Source of the DNA: Mycolicibacterium sp. CH28
Lineage (GTDB): Bacteria > Actinomycetota > Actinomycetes > Mycobacteriales > Mycobacteriaceae
Direction: 5' to 3'
Assembly: GCF_004745805.1 (NCBI RefSeq)
Contig: NZ_SRLQ01000003.1
Coordinates: 310,001-374,000, forward strand
DNA length: 64,000 nt
Positions within the stretch are counted from its first letter, which is position 1, and every line of letters begins with the position of its first letter. The notes beneath the pieces were generated by a model. The model was not told the origin of the DNA, searched no databases, and saw only the letters and a program-made list of their open reading frames with translations. The translations under genes were made by a program, and so were the position numbers. Below, one piece after another: positions 56,386 to 64,000 of the stretch.

Positions 56386-57144
56386 TCAACTCCTCGGCAT
56401 GTGCTCGAGCGCATTGTGGCCCACGAATGCGGCGGCCGCCACCAGCAGTACCGCGATGATCCAACGTCCGTGGACCTTCATGATCCGCTCGTAGCCGTCC
56501 TTGATACGGCCGGAGGCGCCGGGACTGAACATCTCGATCACGGCCGGGGCCAGCGCGGGAACCACGGCGATCGCCGCGAACACCAGGATGCCCAGGGAAC
56601 GCTCGGACCGGTCGCTGATCTGGAGCAGCTGGTGGCCGGCGGCGATCGCGATCGGGAAGACCTTCGGGTGCAGCCCGCAGACCGCGAAGCCCGCCAGTGT
56701 GGCCCGGCTGATGCGTTGGCGCACCGGCAGATCGGTTTGTGGGTTCAGCCGGCGCGCCAGCGCCGGGAAGCGCTGCATGATCCGGGCCCGGAGCTTGCTC
56801 GGCTGGTGGTCGGGTTCGGACACATCGGCGATCGGCTTGTGGCGTATTGCGCCGATCGCGCGGTGGATCCCGATCACCAGCAATGCCACCGCGATCAGGA
56901 TGCGGACGATGAAGCCCGGCCATGAGTCGTGGCGGGGAACAGCCGGGGTCCCGGTGAGGTACGCGATCAAGACGCCGACGCCGGTGGCGAAGGCGATCCC
57001 GACGATGGCGCCGATGGCGAAGGCGAGGGACGCCTCCCTGGGCACCTTCTTGTCGCTGGCGACGACCAGCCCCAAGACCAGCGTCTCGGGGCTGAACAGG
57101 ATGGCGAGCGCGAGGGTGGCGAGAACAGCAAGGTGAGCACCCAC
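56386..57144 (-). CDS. GAP (Sap) family membrane protein
   Basis: A 252-residue protein with six membrane segments, related to the protein at 29620. LAILFSPETLVLGLVVASD is the first conserved helix and CGLHPKVFPIAIAAGH has the central H-P-K (N-P-K in the paralogue). The cytoplasmic loop (about residues 105-150, SKLRARIMQRFPALARRLNP) is long and basic. It lies between a DsbA-like gene (3 bases) and the MFS gene. Surface lipid export is the only known family role. Confidence 0.82.
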   Translation of the reverse strand: MGAHLAVLATLALAILFSPETLVLGLVVASDKKVPREASLAFAIGAIVGIAFATGVGVLIAYLTGTPAVPRHDSWPGFIVRILIAVALLVIGIHRAIGAIRHKPIADVSEPDHQPSKLRARIMQRFPALARRLNPQTDLPVRQRISRATLAGFAVCGLHPKVFPIAIAAGHQLLQISDRSERSLGILVFAAIAVVPALAPAVIEMFSPGASGRIKDGYERIMKVHGRWIIAVLLVAAAAFVGHNALEHMPRS

Positions 57145-57147
57145 GGC

Positions 57148-57768
57148 TCAGCCCAGCAGGCTGTCGATGAAGGCTTCGGTTCCCTGCTTCCAGGCGATCA
57201 CGAAGTTCCCGACGTCATCGCGGCTGATGTCGAGGACCGGACAGAACATGCTCGATCCGTCGGTGGTGAAGAAATGTGGTGAACCCACTACGCCGCGGGC
57301 GCGTCCCTCGTCCCAGTCGGCCTGCACCGCAGCCGATGTCGCGTCGGGGTCGAGCGGTTCCAGGCCGAAGCGCTCCGCGATCGGGGCGACGAGTTCGGGC
57401 CTGCCGATATCGAGCCCCCGCTCGAACACCGCGTCGCGCAGCGCGATGCCCACCTCTTCGACCAGCACCGGATCGGCGGTGCGGGCGGCGGTCGCAGCCA
57501 GCGCGAACGCGGCCATCGAGGTGCCGGGAAAACTGTCGACGGAAAATCCCGCGAAGAGATCGGGACGTACCGAGCTGCGCAGCGCCTCGACCTCCATCCC
57601 GATGTGGTGCGCATCGAGCGGCGCGCCATTGATCAGCTCCAGAGGCCAGGCCCGGATCTGCAACCGCGGCTCGGTATGACCGAGTTCGGTACGGCGGTCG
57701 ATCAGCGTGTGCAGTCCGGCGTGCGTGAACGGACACAGAACGTCGGCGAAGACCTCGACGGTGCGCAT
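57148..57768 (-). CDS. DsbA/FrnE-like thioredoxin-fold protein
   Basis: A 206-residue DsbA-family protein without a signal peptide, so cytoplasmic (FrnE or 2-hydroxychromene-carboxylate isomerase style). The active region is VFADVLCPFTHAGLH, where the second Cys of CxxC is replaced by Thr, so a disulfide cycle is unlikely and glutathione- or mycothiol-type S-transfer or isomerisation is more likely. The cis-Pro loop is GVVGSPHFFT. The GAP gene follows after 3 bases. The promoter should lie in 57769-58034. Confidence 0.88.
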   Translation of the reverse strand: MRTVEVFADVLCPFTHAGLHTLIDRRTELGHTEPRLQIRAWPLELINGAPLDAHHIGMEVEALRSSVRPDLFAGFSVDSFPGTSMAAFALAATAARTADPVLVEEVGIALRDAVFERGLDIGRPELVAPIAERFGLEPLDPDATSAAVQADWDEGRARGVVGSPHFFTTDGSSMFCPVLDISRDDVGNFVIAWKQGTEAFIDSLLG

Positions 57769-57812
57769 GGCGGGGAGGTTACTCGGTCCGATCGCGCCGA
57801 TCGCCTTGACCT

Positions 57813-57829
57813 AACCTTCAGCAAAGGTT
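57813..57829. promoter_or_regulatory. short palindrome in a divergent promoter
   Basis: AACCTT-CAGCA-AAGGTT has perfect 6-base arms. It lies 44 bases before the DsbA-like start and 205 before the phosphodiesterase start. It could be an operator or a small hairpin in the DsbA-like leader; the binding protein is unknown. Confidence 0.3.
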
Positions 57830-58034
57830 CGTGCGTAGCCCTCCAGCGCATCGCTTCGATCAGCCATTCGTCACGAACAGAAGACCAGTGAGCGGACCGT
57901 TCGGCTGCGCTAGGAGCGGTCGCACCTCGGCGTACCGCACCAACTGTGACGGCGAAACACCGTGGCCGGGTCGGCCTGCACTCTAGTCTGTGCGAAAGCT
58001 GTATGTCGACTGTGAGAAGGATCGGAGACGCGTA

Positions 58035-59741
58035 GTGACGGTCAAGCAGGTATGTCTGGGAATTGCGGTCGCGGGCGTGGTCGCCGGCACCGGATCCGCC
58101 ATCGCGACCGCCGTCGCGTACGCCGACGCAGGTCCGTCGGACTCGCAGGGCGGTGCCAGCGCAGGCCCGTCCTCGTCGGGTTCGCCATCCACCGCACGGT
58201 CCCACAAGCCTGCACCGAAGACCGGCGTGGCGAATACCCCACGTCGGGCCGGCGGCGCCCCGGCCACGAGGCGGACGGTGGCGCGCGCCGCGCAGTCGGC
58301 GGTCGCTGTCCCGCAGACCGGTACTCCAGAGACCGCGCCCCCCGCACCGTCGCCCGCAGTGCCCGCGTCGGTGAAACCCGCATCGGCGCTACCCAATCCA
58401 TTGCCTGTTCCCGCCCAGCCGGTGGCGCCGGTCAGCACCCTGACCATCACCAGCACCGGTTACTCCTACCGGGCCCGCAGTGCCAGCGCGGCGGCGGCTG
58501 TGTTCGCCACCCACAACACCGTCGACCCCACCAACGTCCACGTCCTGGTGATCGGTGTCGACGGCACGAACATGCGCCGGATTCTGGCGGACCCCACCAA
58601 CGTGAACTTCTTCAATCTGATGGGCGCCAGCACCACCGGGATCGCGAGCATCGCCGGGCACACGACGATCTCCAACCCGTCCTGGACTGCGATCCTGACC
58701 GGGGCCTGGGACAACCAGTCCGGTGTCATCAACAACGTCTTCACCGCCGGTACCTACGACAAGTGGCCGACGGTGTTCACCCAGCTCGAGGCCTACAACC
58801 GCGATATCAACACGATGGCTATCGCCGACTGGAGCGTGATCACCGATATCGCCGGCGCGGGCGTGATTCCCGCCGATACGGTCACCTTCGTCCCGAAGGT
58901 TCCGGGCGACAGCAATTGGTCGCTGACCGATGCCGCTGTCACCTCTGCGACGGTCGCAGCGCTGCAGGGCACCGCGGCACCGAACTTCCTGTTCTCCTAT
59001 CTGGTCCAAGTCGACGAGGCCGGCCACGAATACGGCGGAGCCTCATCGCAATACGCCGAGGCCATCCATCGCACCGACGACAACCTCGGCCAGATCATGG
59101 CGGCGGTCGCCGCACGCGAGGCGGCCGGCGAGAACTGGACGGTCATTGTGGTCACCGACCATGGTCACCAGCCGCAGGTGGGCTTCGGGCACGGCTTCCA
59201 GTCGCCGGATGAGACATCGACGTGGGTGATCGCCAACGGTGACGCCTTCGGGGCCGGGCAGCTGAACATGGCGTACTCCATCGTCGACGTCACGCCCACG
59301 GTCATGGACCTCTTCGGTGGCCCCGCGCCGCAGGGCTCGACGGGGGTGTCGCTGACGACGCTCGGCGAAAGCCAGGTCACTCCGGTCAATCCGCAGCAGG
59401 CGATCAAGGACGCCATCGCTACACAGGGCTGGCCCGATATCGCCACCAACGTGGCGCTGAGCGCGCGCACCATCTTCGCCACCCTCCCCTACTGGGTGAA
59501 CGGCACGATCTACACCCTCACCTCGGAGCTGCAGAAGATCGCCAGCCAGGACACCTTCCTGATCAGCCAGCTGGCCCAGGTGGCCCAGGCTGCCGTGCAG
59601 GTGATCGGCGGCGTGGTGTACGCGGCCACCGATGTCCTGGCCCAACTGGTGGCGTTACTGACCGGGGTGGACATCTTCTCGAAGGGGTACCCGATCGATC
59701 CGCCGCCGGCCGCGGCCCGGCCGTCGGTGCTGGTGGCCTGA
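58035..59741 (+). CDS. exported alkaline-phosphatase-superfamily phosphodiesterase
   Basis: A 568-residue secreted protein from GTG 58035. A signal peptide covers about residues 1-31 (LGIAVAGVVAGTGSAIATAV, then AYADA). A long Pro/Ala/Ser-rich linker (about 32-145) follows, then an alkaline-phosphatase-fold domain (about 165-470). The metal site has VLVIGVDGTNM, the nucleophile region TISNPSWTAILTG, VDEAGHEYG and VVTDHGHQPQ, the pattern of nucleotide pyrophosphatase/phosphodiesterases. The C-terminal 100 residues form amphipathic helices ending in a Pro-rich tail. The linker suggests it crosses or sticks to the cell envelope. The substrate is probably a phosphodiester or nucleotide outside the cell. 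Confidence 0.87.
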   Translation: MTVKQVCLGIAVAGVVAGTGSAIATAVAYADAGPSDSQGGASAGPSSSGSPSTARSHKPAPKTGVANTPRRAGGAPATRRTVARAAQSAVAVPQTGTPETAPPAPSPAVPASVKPASALPNPLPVPAQPVAPVSTLTITSTGYSYRARSASAAAAVFATHNTVDPTNVHVLVIGVDGTNMRRILADPTNVNFFNLMGASTTGIASIAGHTTISNPSWTAILTGAWDNQSGVINNVFTAGTYDKWPTVFTQLEAYNRDINTMAIADWSVITDIAGAGVIPADTVTFVPKVPGDSNWSLTDAAVTSATVAALQGTAAPNFLFSYLVQVDEAGHEYGGASSQYAEAIHRTDDNLGQIMAAVAAREAAGENWTVIVVTDHGHQPQVGFGHGFQSPDETSTWVIANGDAFGAGQLNMAYSIVDVTPTVMDLFGGPAPQGSTGVSLTTLGESQVTPVNPQQAIKDAIATQGWPDIATNVALSARTIFATLPYWVNGTIYTLTSELQKIASQDTFLISQLAQVAQAAVQVIGGVVYAATDVLAQLVALLTGVDIFSKGYPIDPPPAAARPSVLVA

Positions 59742-59781
59742 TTCGCCGCGGTATCGCCTGCTGGTGGGCGATACTCCCCGG

Positions 59782-60645
59782 ATGGGCACCTACGCCGTCA
59801 CCGGCTCCGCATCGGGCATGGGGGCAGCCGTCGTCAGCCGGCTGCGCACCGCCGGCCACCGCGTCATCGGGGTCGACATCAAGGAGGCCGACGTCGTGGC
59901 CGACCTGTCGACGCAGGCCGGTCGGCGGGCTGCCGCCGACGCGGTCCGGACCTTATCCGGCGGAACACTCGACGGTGCGGTGCTGGCTGCGGGGCTCGGG
60001 CCCACCCCGGGCCGCGAGCGCCCGCACCTGATCACCCAGGTCAACTACTTCGGGGTCGTCGACCTCCTGGAGGCGTGGCGACCCGCCCTGGCCGCCGGCG
60101 AACGGGCCAAAGTCGTGGTGTTCTCCAGCAACTCGACGACCACGATTCCCGCGGTGCCCCGCCGCGCGATCCGTGCCCTGCTGGCCGGTGACAGCGAGAA
60201 GGCGGTGCGCACGCTTCGGCTGTTCGGCCGCGCCGCGCCCTCAATGGCCTACGGGGCATCCAAGATCGCGGTCAGCCGCTGGGTGCGCCGCCACGCCGTG
60301 ACTCGCGAGTGGGCCGGGGCCGGTATCCGCCTCAACGCGATCGCCCCGGGCGCGATCTTGACACCGCTACTGGAAAAGCAGCTGGCTACCCCCGCCGAGG
60401 CGAAGACCATCCACGCGTTCCCGGTACCGATCGGCGGTTTCGGTGACGCCGGCCAATTAGCCGACTGGGTCGTGTTCATGCTTTCCGACGCGGCAGATTT
60501 CTTATGCGGCAGTGTCGTTTTCGTAGACGGCGGCTCAGATGCCTACTTCCGCTCCGACCACTGGCCTGGACCACTCCCCGCCCGGCGACTGGCTCCGTAT
60601 CTATGGAAGTTCAAGCGGTTCAAGAGTTTCGGCGATGCCCGATGA
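59782..60645 (+). CDS. short-chain dehydrogenase/reductase (hydroxysteroid-dehydrogenase-like)
   Basis: A 287-residue SDR from ATG 59782 (GTG 59764 is also open). The NAD loop TGSASGMGAAVV is TGxxxGxG, and an Asp in GVDIKEADVVADL after strand 2 favours NAD+. The catalytic Tyr-Lys is in MAYGASKIAVSRW, with Ser in VVFSSNSTT. The C-terminal LNAIAPGAILTPLLEKQL is typical. The short N-half without an NNAG motif (VLAAGLGPTPG) recalls 3-alpha-hydroxysteroid dehydrogenase-like enzymes. It overlaps the lipoprotein gene as ATGA. Confidence 0.9.
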   Translation: MGTYAVTGSASGMGAAVVSRLRTAGHRVIGVDIKEADVVADLSTQAGRRAAADAVRTLSGGTLDGAVLAAGLGPTPGRERPHLITQVNYFGVVDLLEAWRPALAAGERAKVVVFSSNSTTTIPAVPRRAIRALLAGDSEKAVRTLRLFGRAAPSMAYGASKIAVSRWVRRHAVTREWAGAGIRLNAIAPGAILTPLLEKQLATPAEAKTIHAFPVPIGGFGDAGQLADWVVFMLSDAADFLCGSVVFVDGGSDAYFRSDHWPGPLPARRLAPYLWKFKRFKSFGDAR

Positions 60646-61079
60646 TCCAGCGACTGGCCGCGCTGCCGCTGATAGCGATCACGCTGGTGGGCTGCAGCAG
60701 CCCGGAACACCCATCGGCTCCGGCCGCGAAGACCACCACCGTCGAGGTGCCCTACGACGAGCTGCTGAACCAGAAGCGGATCACCCGCGACGTCGAACTC
60801 CACGTCGGGGACACGCTGCGGGTGGTGTTGGCGTCCAACGCCTCCACCGGCTATCAGTGGTCAGCGCAAGCGCAGATCGGCGACCCCGCCGTGCTGACCC
60901 AACGCAGCCATGACGTCGCCGGCCCCACCGACGCCCTACCGGGTGCGTCGGGCACCGAGACCTGGACCTTCGAGGCGGCCAAGACCGGCACCAGTACGTT
61001 GACCACAACCTACGGCCAACCCTGGCCGGGCGGAGCCAAAGACGCGTGGACGTTCACCGCCACCGTTGGGGTTCACTGA
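60642..61079 (+). CDS. chagasin-like (MEROPS I42) protease-inhibitor lipoprotein
   Basis: A 145-residue lipoprotein. The signal peptide MIQRLAALPLIAITLVGCSS carries the lipobox LVGC (Cys 18). The mature domain has the three inhibitor loops of the chagasin fold: NASTGYQW (family NPTTGY), LPGASGTETW, and GQPWPGG in place of RPW. Chagasins block papain-type cysteine proteases. Lipid anchoring would place it outside the membrane. The coupled SDR is functionally unrelated as far as can be seen. Confidence 0.85.
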   Translation: MIQRLAALPLIAITLVGCSSPEHPSAPAAKTTTVEVPYDELLNQKRITRDVELHVGDTLRVVLASNASTGYQWSAQAQIGDPAVLTQRSHDVAGPTDALPGASGTETWTFEAAKTGTSTLTTTYGQPWPGGAKDAWTFTATVGVH

Positions 61080-61091
61080 CCTCCGAACGCG

Positions 61092-62831
61092 TCAGGGGCG
61101 CATCTCATAGGCGCCGTCGTAGGACCGCACCTGCTGCCACACCCGGTCGAAGCGGTCGGGGTCGGTCACCGGCTTACGCACCGCTGCCAGTGCCCATTCC
61201 TGTTGCGCCGGGGTTGAACTCGCCTTTCCGTGCAGGGCCACCGCGTAGCCGGAGAAGTCTCTGACCTGAACGTCGAAGATCTGGTCGACGACGTCGCGGT
61301 CCAGTCCCCGCAGGTCGGCCTGCTCGAGAATCAACTGACCGTAGACCACCAGGGTGAACAGGTGCCCGACGACGAGCATGAAGTCGAGGTCGCGCTGCTG
61401 CTCGGCATCGGGTGCGGCGGTGGCCAGCAAGGTTTGCAGCGCCCGCGCCTGTTCGGTGAAACGCGCGACGTTCGGGATGGCCGAAGCCTCCTCGAAGACC
61501 GGAATCCAATCGGCGAACTGCACCTTCGAGGCGCCCCTGGCCGGGCCCTGCGCCCAGAAGAACACGTCGTCGCACCTGTCGTCGCGGGTACCGATCTCGG
61601 GGTAGGACCCAGGGTTGAACAAGTAGTTGGGCATGAACTTCAAGATCTGCGCGACGTTGACGTGCACGGTGCCCTCCAGCCGGGGCAGCGCGCCGATCAG
61701 ATCCTTCACTTCAGCGAAGTAGGTGTTGCGTTCGAAGCCCTTGGCGGCCAGAACATCCCACAGCAGTCGAACCACGGTCTCACCCTCCGAGGTCACCTTG
61801 GCCTTGGTCACCGGGTTGAACAGCAGGTAGCGACGGTCGTCGAGGCTGGCGCTGCGGAAGTAGTCGATCGCGCGGTCGCTGAACAGTTTCATCGCCACCA
61901 GCCGAACGTAGGCGTCGACGAAACTGGCCCGCACATGCGGGAAGTCGGTGACCGGCTTGCCGTACAGGATGCGGTTGTTGGAGTGGGTTATCGCTTCGTA
62001 GAACGCGTGCTCACACATTCCGATCGACGCGGTGCACAGGTTGAACTTGCCGACGTTGACGGTGTTGAGTGCCGCCGAGAATGCCTCGGGTCCGGTGCAC
62101 AGGATGTCCTCCTCGCGAACCGGATAGCCCTGCAGCGCAAAGTTACTCACAAACATCTGGCCGTGCACGACGTTACCGATCAGCCGGTAGTCGGGATGCG
62201 CGCTGTCGGCGACGAACCACACGTAACCGTCGGGCCCGTCGATGTCGCCCCGCCGGGCGAACACCGACACCATGCCTGCCACGTTGCCGTTGCCGATGTA
62301 GTACTTCTGGCCCGTCGCCCGAAAGACCACACCCTCCTCGTCATCCTCGGTGGGTGTCAGGATCATGTCGGTGTTGTAGATGTCGGCGCCGTGTTCGCGC
62401 TCGGACAGCCCAAACGCCATCACCCCGCCCGCTTCGAGCTGCGCGGCCGCACGTTCCCTGGCTTTGATGTTGTCGCTCTGCCAGATCGGGCCCAGACCCA
62501 GGATGGTGACCTGCTCGGCGTACCAGTACGCCAGCCCGTAGAAGCCGAGGATCTCGCTCAGGGCGGCGTTGCGCGAGGTGTCCCACCGTTTGTTGTCGTC
62601 GCCAAGCCCGAACTCCGACGGGGTCAGAAACGTCGCGAAGATCCGCTCGCGCTTGATGAAGTCCAGGAAATCCGACACCCAGACAGCGTCGAGGTCGTCG
62701 CGTAGCAACCGTGCCTTGCCGCGTTCCTCGAACCAGTCGATCAGCGCCTTCAGCTGACGACGTGTCCCAGGATCAAACTGTTGCGGGTCGTAGGTGTTCG
62801 GGTTGAACAGCAGCCGGCCGGCGTCCGCCAT
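61092..62831 (-). CDS. acyl-CoA dehydrogenase (large type)
   Basis: A 579-residue flavin-dependent acyl-CoA dehydrogenase, longer than the usual 380-residue enzyme. The FAD and substrate strand is MAFGLSEREHGADIYNTDMI (about residues 137-156), then GQKYYIGNGNVAGMVSVFAR. The helical part has GKFNLCTASIGMCEHAFYEA, and the C-terminal third (about 400-579) is an added domain. The catalytic Glu cannot be assigned by eye. Family members act on long or unusual acyl-CoAs in mycobacterial lipid or steroid breakdown. ATG 62831 follows GGAAGGGG. It is monocistronic, convergent with the lipoprotein gene before it. Confidence 0.9.
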   Translation of the reverse strand: MADAGRLLFNPNTYDPQQFDPGTRRQLKALIDWFEERGKARLLRDDLDAVWVSDFLDFIKRERIFATFLTPSEFGLGDDNKRWDTSRNAALSEILGFYGLAYWYAEQVTILGLGPIWQSDNIKARERAAAQLEAGGVMAFGLSEREHGADIYNTDMILTPTEDDEEGVVFRATGQKYYIGNGNVAGMVSVFARRGDIDGPDGYVWFVADSAHPDYRLIGNVVHGQMFVSNFALQGYPVREEDILCTGPEAFSAALNTVNVGKFNLCTASIGMCEHAFYEAITHSNNRILYGKPVTDFPHVRASFVDAYVRLVAMKLFSDRAIDYFRSASLDDRRYLLFNPVTKAKVTSEGETVVRLLWDVLAAKGFERNTYFAEVKDLIGALPRLEGTVHVNVAQILKFMPNYLFNPGSYPEIGTRDDRCDDVFFWAQGPARGASKVQFADWIPVFEEASAIPNVARFTEQARALQTLLATAAPDAEQQRDLDFMLVVGHLFTLVVYGQLILEQADLRGLDRDVVDQIFDVQVRDFSGYAVALHGKASSTPAQQEWALAAVRKPVTDPDRFDRVWQQVRSYDGAYEMRP

Positions 62832-62983
62832 GGCATGCCCCTTCCTTGGATGGGCTCGACACTAACGTGATCGACGGCGGCTGATCGGGATTCGCGGGGT
62901 TCCTCGGCACGCCACCCCGCGAGTCAGTCAAGTCTCATCTGTCACTCGATGCGTAATCTGACATACGACGGCAGGAGTTCGGT

Positions 62984-63535
62984 GTGCGAGTAGCAAATGG
63001 CGTGAGGGCCGGTGTGGCCGTGGTGTGGCTGCTGGCCGCCGGTGCGGCTGCCGCCGGCTGCAGCTCCACCGTCGACGGCGCGGCCACCTGCCCCGGTTGC
63101 GGCACCGCCAGCGAGCCGAGCTTTCCCACTACCACGCCCACTGTCGCGCCACCGACGTCGCCGGCGACACCCGCCACGCCGCCAACCCCGGGTGGGCAGA
63201 CCCTGCCCCCCAGCGACACCGGCTACGTCTACATCGAGACCAAGTCCGGCCAGACCCGCTGCCAGATCAACTCCGACTCGGTCGGCTGTGAATCGAACTT
63301 CGCCAACCCGCCGGTCGTCAACGGCCAACCTGCCAACGGGGTAGAGGTGTCGGCCGGCGGCGGCGTGCGCTGGATTGCCGGCAACCTGGGCGACATTCCG
63401 ACCACACCGCTGGACTACGCGACCTATCACGCGGTCGGTTGGACCATTGAGGCCAGCGACAGCGGAACCCGGTTCACCAACGACGGCACCGGGCATGGGA
63501 TGTTCATCAGCACCCAAGGAGTCGAAGTCTTCTAG
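62984..63535 (+). CDS. lipoprotein with Pro/Thr linker
   Basis: A 183-residue lipoprotein from GTG 62984. The signal segment AGVAVVWLLAAGAAAAGCSS ends in a lipobox with Cys near residue 26. A second Cys pair (CPGC) lies at about 36-39, and a Pro/Thr-rich linker (about 45-75) follows. The outer domain (about 78-183) has YVYIETKSGQTRCQI and GCESNF, whose two Cys probably form a disulfide, and FTNDGTGHGMFIS at the end. This resembles mycobacterial Lpp-type proteins of unknown function. Confidence 0.82.
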   Translation: MRVANGVRAGVAVVWLLAAGAAAAGCSSTVDGAATCPGCGTASEPSFPTTTPTVAPPTSPATPATPPTPGGQTLPPSDTGYVYIETKSGQTRCQINSDSVGCESNFANPPVVNGQPANGVEVSAGGGVRWIAGNLGDIPTTPLDYATYHAVGWTIEASDSGTRFTNDGTGHGMFISTQGVEVF

Positions 63536-63544
63536 GCTGGCGAG

Positions 63545-64000
63545 ATGGATTTCCGCGTCTTCGTCGAACCTCAGCAGGGTGCCAGCTACGACGATCAGCT
63601 CGCCATGGCCCAGGCTGCCGAATCCCTTGGCTACTCAGCGTTTTTCCGTTCCGATCATTACCTCGCGATGAGCGGTGACGGACTGCCCGGGCCCACCGAC
63701 TCCTGGGTGACGCTCGCCGGCATCGCCAGGGAGACGTCCACCATCCGGCTGGGCACGCTGGTGACCTCCGCCACCTTCCGCCATCCCGGGCCGCTGGCCA
63801 TCTCAGTCGCCCAGGTCGACGCGATGAGCTCGGGACGGGTCGACTTCGGCATCGGGGCGGGCTGGTTCGAGGCCGAACATCTGGCCTACGCCATCCCGTT
63901 CCCGCCGCTGGGTGAGCGGTTCGACCGGCTGGAAGAGCAGCTCGACATCATCACCGGGTTGTGGACCACCCCGGCGGGCCAGACCTTCGACTATGACGGC
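63545..64000 (+). CDS. LLM-class F420-dependent oxidoreductase, N-terminal part (runs off right edge)
   Basis: The first 152 residues of a luciferase-like F420 enzyme start at ATG 63545 (MDFRVFVEPQQGASYDDQL) and stay open to the window end. AQAAESLGYSAFFRSDHYLA, ETSTIRLGTLVTSATFRHPG and SSGRVDFGIGAGWFEAEH are strong family blocks. ERFDRLEEQLDIITGLW follows near the edge. The enzyme should use F420 for a hydride-transfer reaction on an unknown substrate. It starts 9 bases after the lipoprotein stop, so they may share a message. Confidence 0.92.
   Translation, partial: MDFRVFVEPQQGASYDDQLAMAQAAESLGYSAFFRSDHYLAMSGDGLPGPTDSWVTLAGIARETSTIRLGTLVTSATFRHPGPLAISVAQVDAMSSGRVDFGIGAGWFEAEHLAYAIPFPPLGERFDRLEEQLDIITGLWTTPAGQTFDYDG

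Overview
The window looks like a chromosomal segment of a mycobacterium, most likely a rapid-growing Mycolicibacterium-type environmental species. The evidence is high GC, GTG starts, a pyrE / Rv0383c-like / clpB block resembling the Rv0380c-Rv0385 neighbourhood of M. tuberculosis, a dnaK-grpE-dnaJ-hspR operon with HAIR operators, an Rv1354c-type GGDEF-EAL protein, an Rv1355c (MoeY)-type E1/nitroreductase fusion, an Rv0385-type flavohemoglobin and F420-dependent oxidoreductases. All family calls come from reading the protein sequences; no database search was run. No tRNA, rRNA or CRISPR array was seen.

Layout. 1-1.6 kb: the 3' part of an IS1380-family transposase running off the left edge, which has truncated a dienelactone hydrolase gene; a TetR gene is divergent from the remnant. 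2.4-6.9 kb: a methyltransferase divergent from a cytochrome P450 / E1-nitroreductase pair that looks like a small biosynthetic unit. 6.9-10.5 kb: an RNA methyltransferase / GH76 glycosidase / NhaA-DsbA fusion operon. 10.5-11.1 kb: a gap without a recognised gene. 11.1-16.1 kb: a possible acyltransferase with a full GAF-GGDEF-EAL c-di-GMP enzyme, then a flavoprotein-like gene and two overlapping TetR genes. 16.1-21.1 kb: pyrE, an SDR, an Rv0383c-like membrane protein and clpB with a HAIR operator.

21.1-27.2 kb is a nitrile-assimilation locus. A cobalt-type nitrile hydratase (beta, alpha, His-tailed activator), a DUF1097 membrane protein, a MarR regulator and an AmiC-like sensor run leftward. 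CbtB/CbtA cobalt transport and an acetamidase/formamidase run rightward. Together they cover metal supply, nitrile to amide, and amide to acid plus ammonia.

27.2-31.5 kb holds miscellaneous genes and the flavohemoglobin. 31.6-38.0 kb is a tight operon: a small protein, an acyl-CoA synthetase, E1 alpha, E1 beta, E2, a discrete acyl carrier protein and an aldose epimerase. There is no E3. This suggests a 2-oxoacid-dehydrogenase-like machine that may deliver its acyl group to an ACP. 38.1-42.3 kb is the DnaK operon.

42.4-54.2 kb is the accessory part. A truncated TnsA-like endonuclease gene lies just inside tandem TGTCGGA repeats, fused antisense to a deleted malonate decarboxylase alpha gene. 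It is followed by a secreted hydrolase, a keto-acid decarboxylase / hydrolase / oxalate decarboxylase / LuxR unit and an HxlR-controlled F420 enzyme unit. An inverted match to the left repeats near 54.2 kb suggests, without proving it, a decayed Tn7-like island. 54.5-64 kb returns to ordinary mycobacterial genes: a HbpS/GlcG protein, MFS and GAP membrane proteins, a DsbA-like protein, an exported phosphodiesterase, an SDR with a chagasin-like lipoprotein, a large acyl-CoA dehydrogenase, a lipoprotein and an F420-dependent oxidoreductase cut by the right edge.
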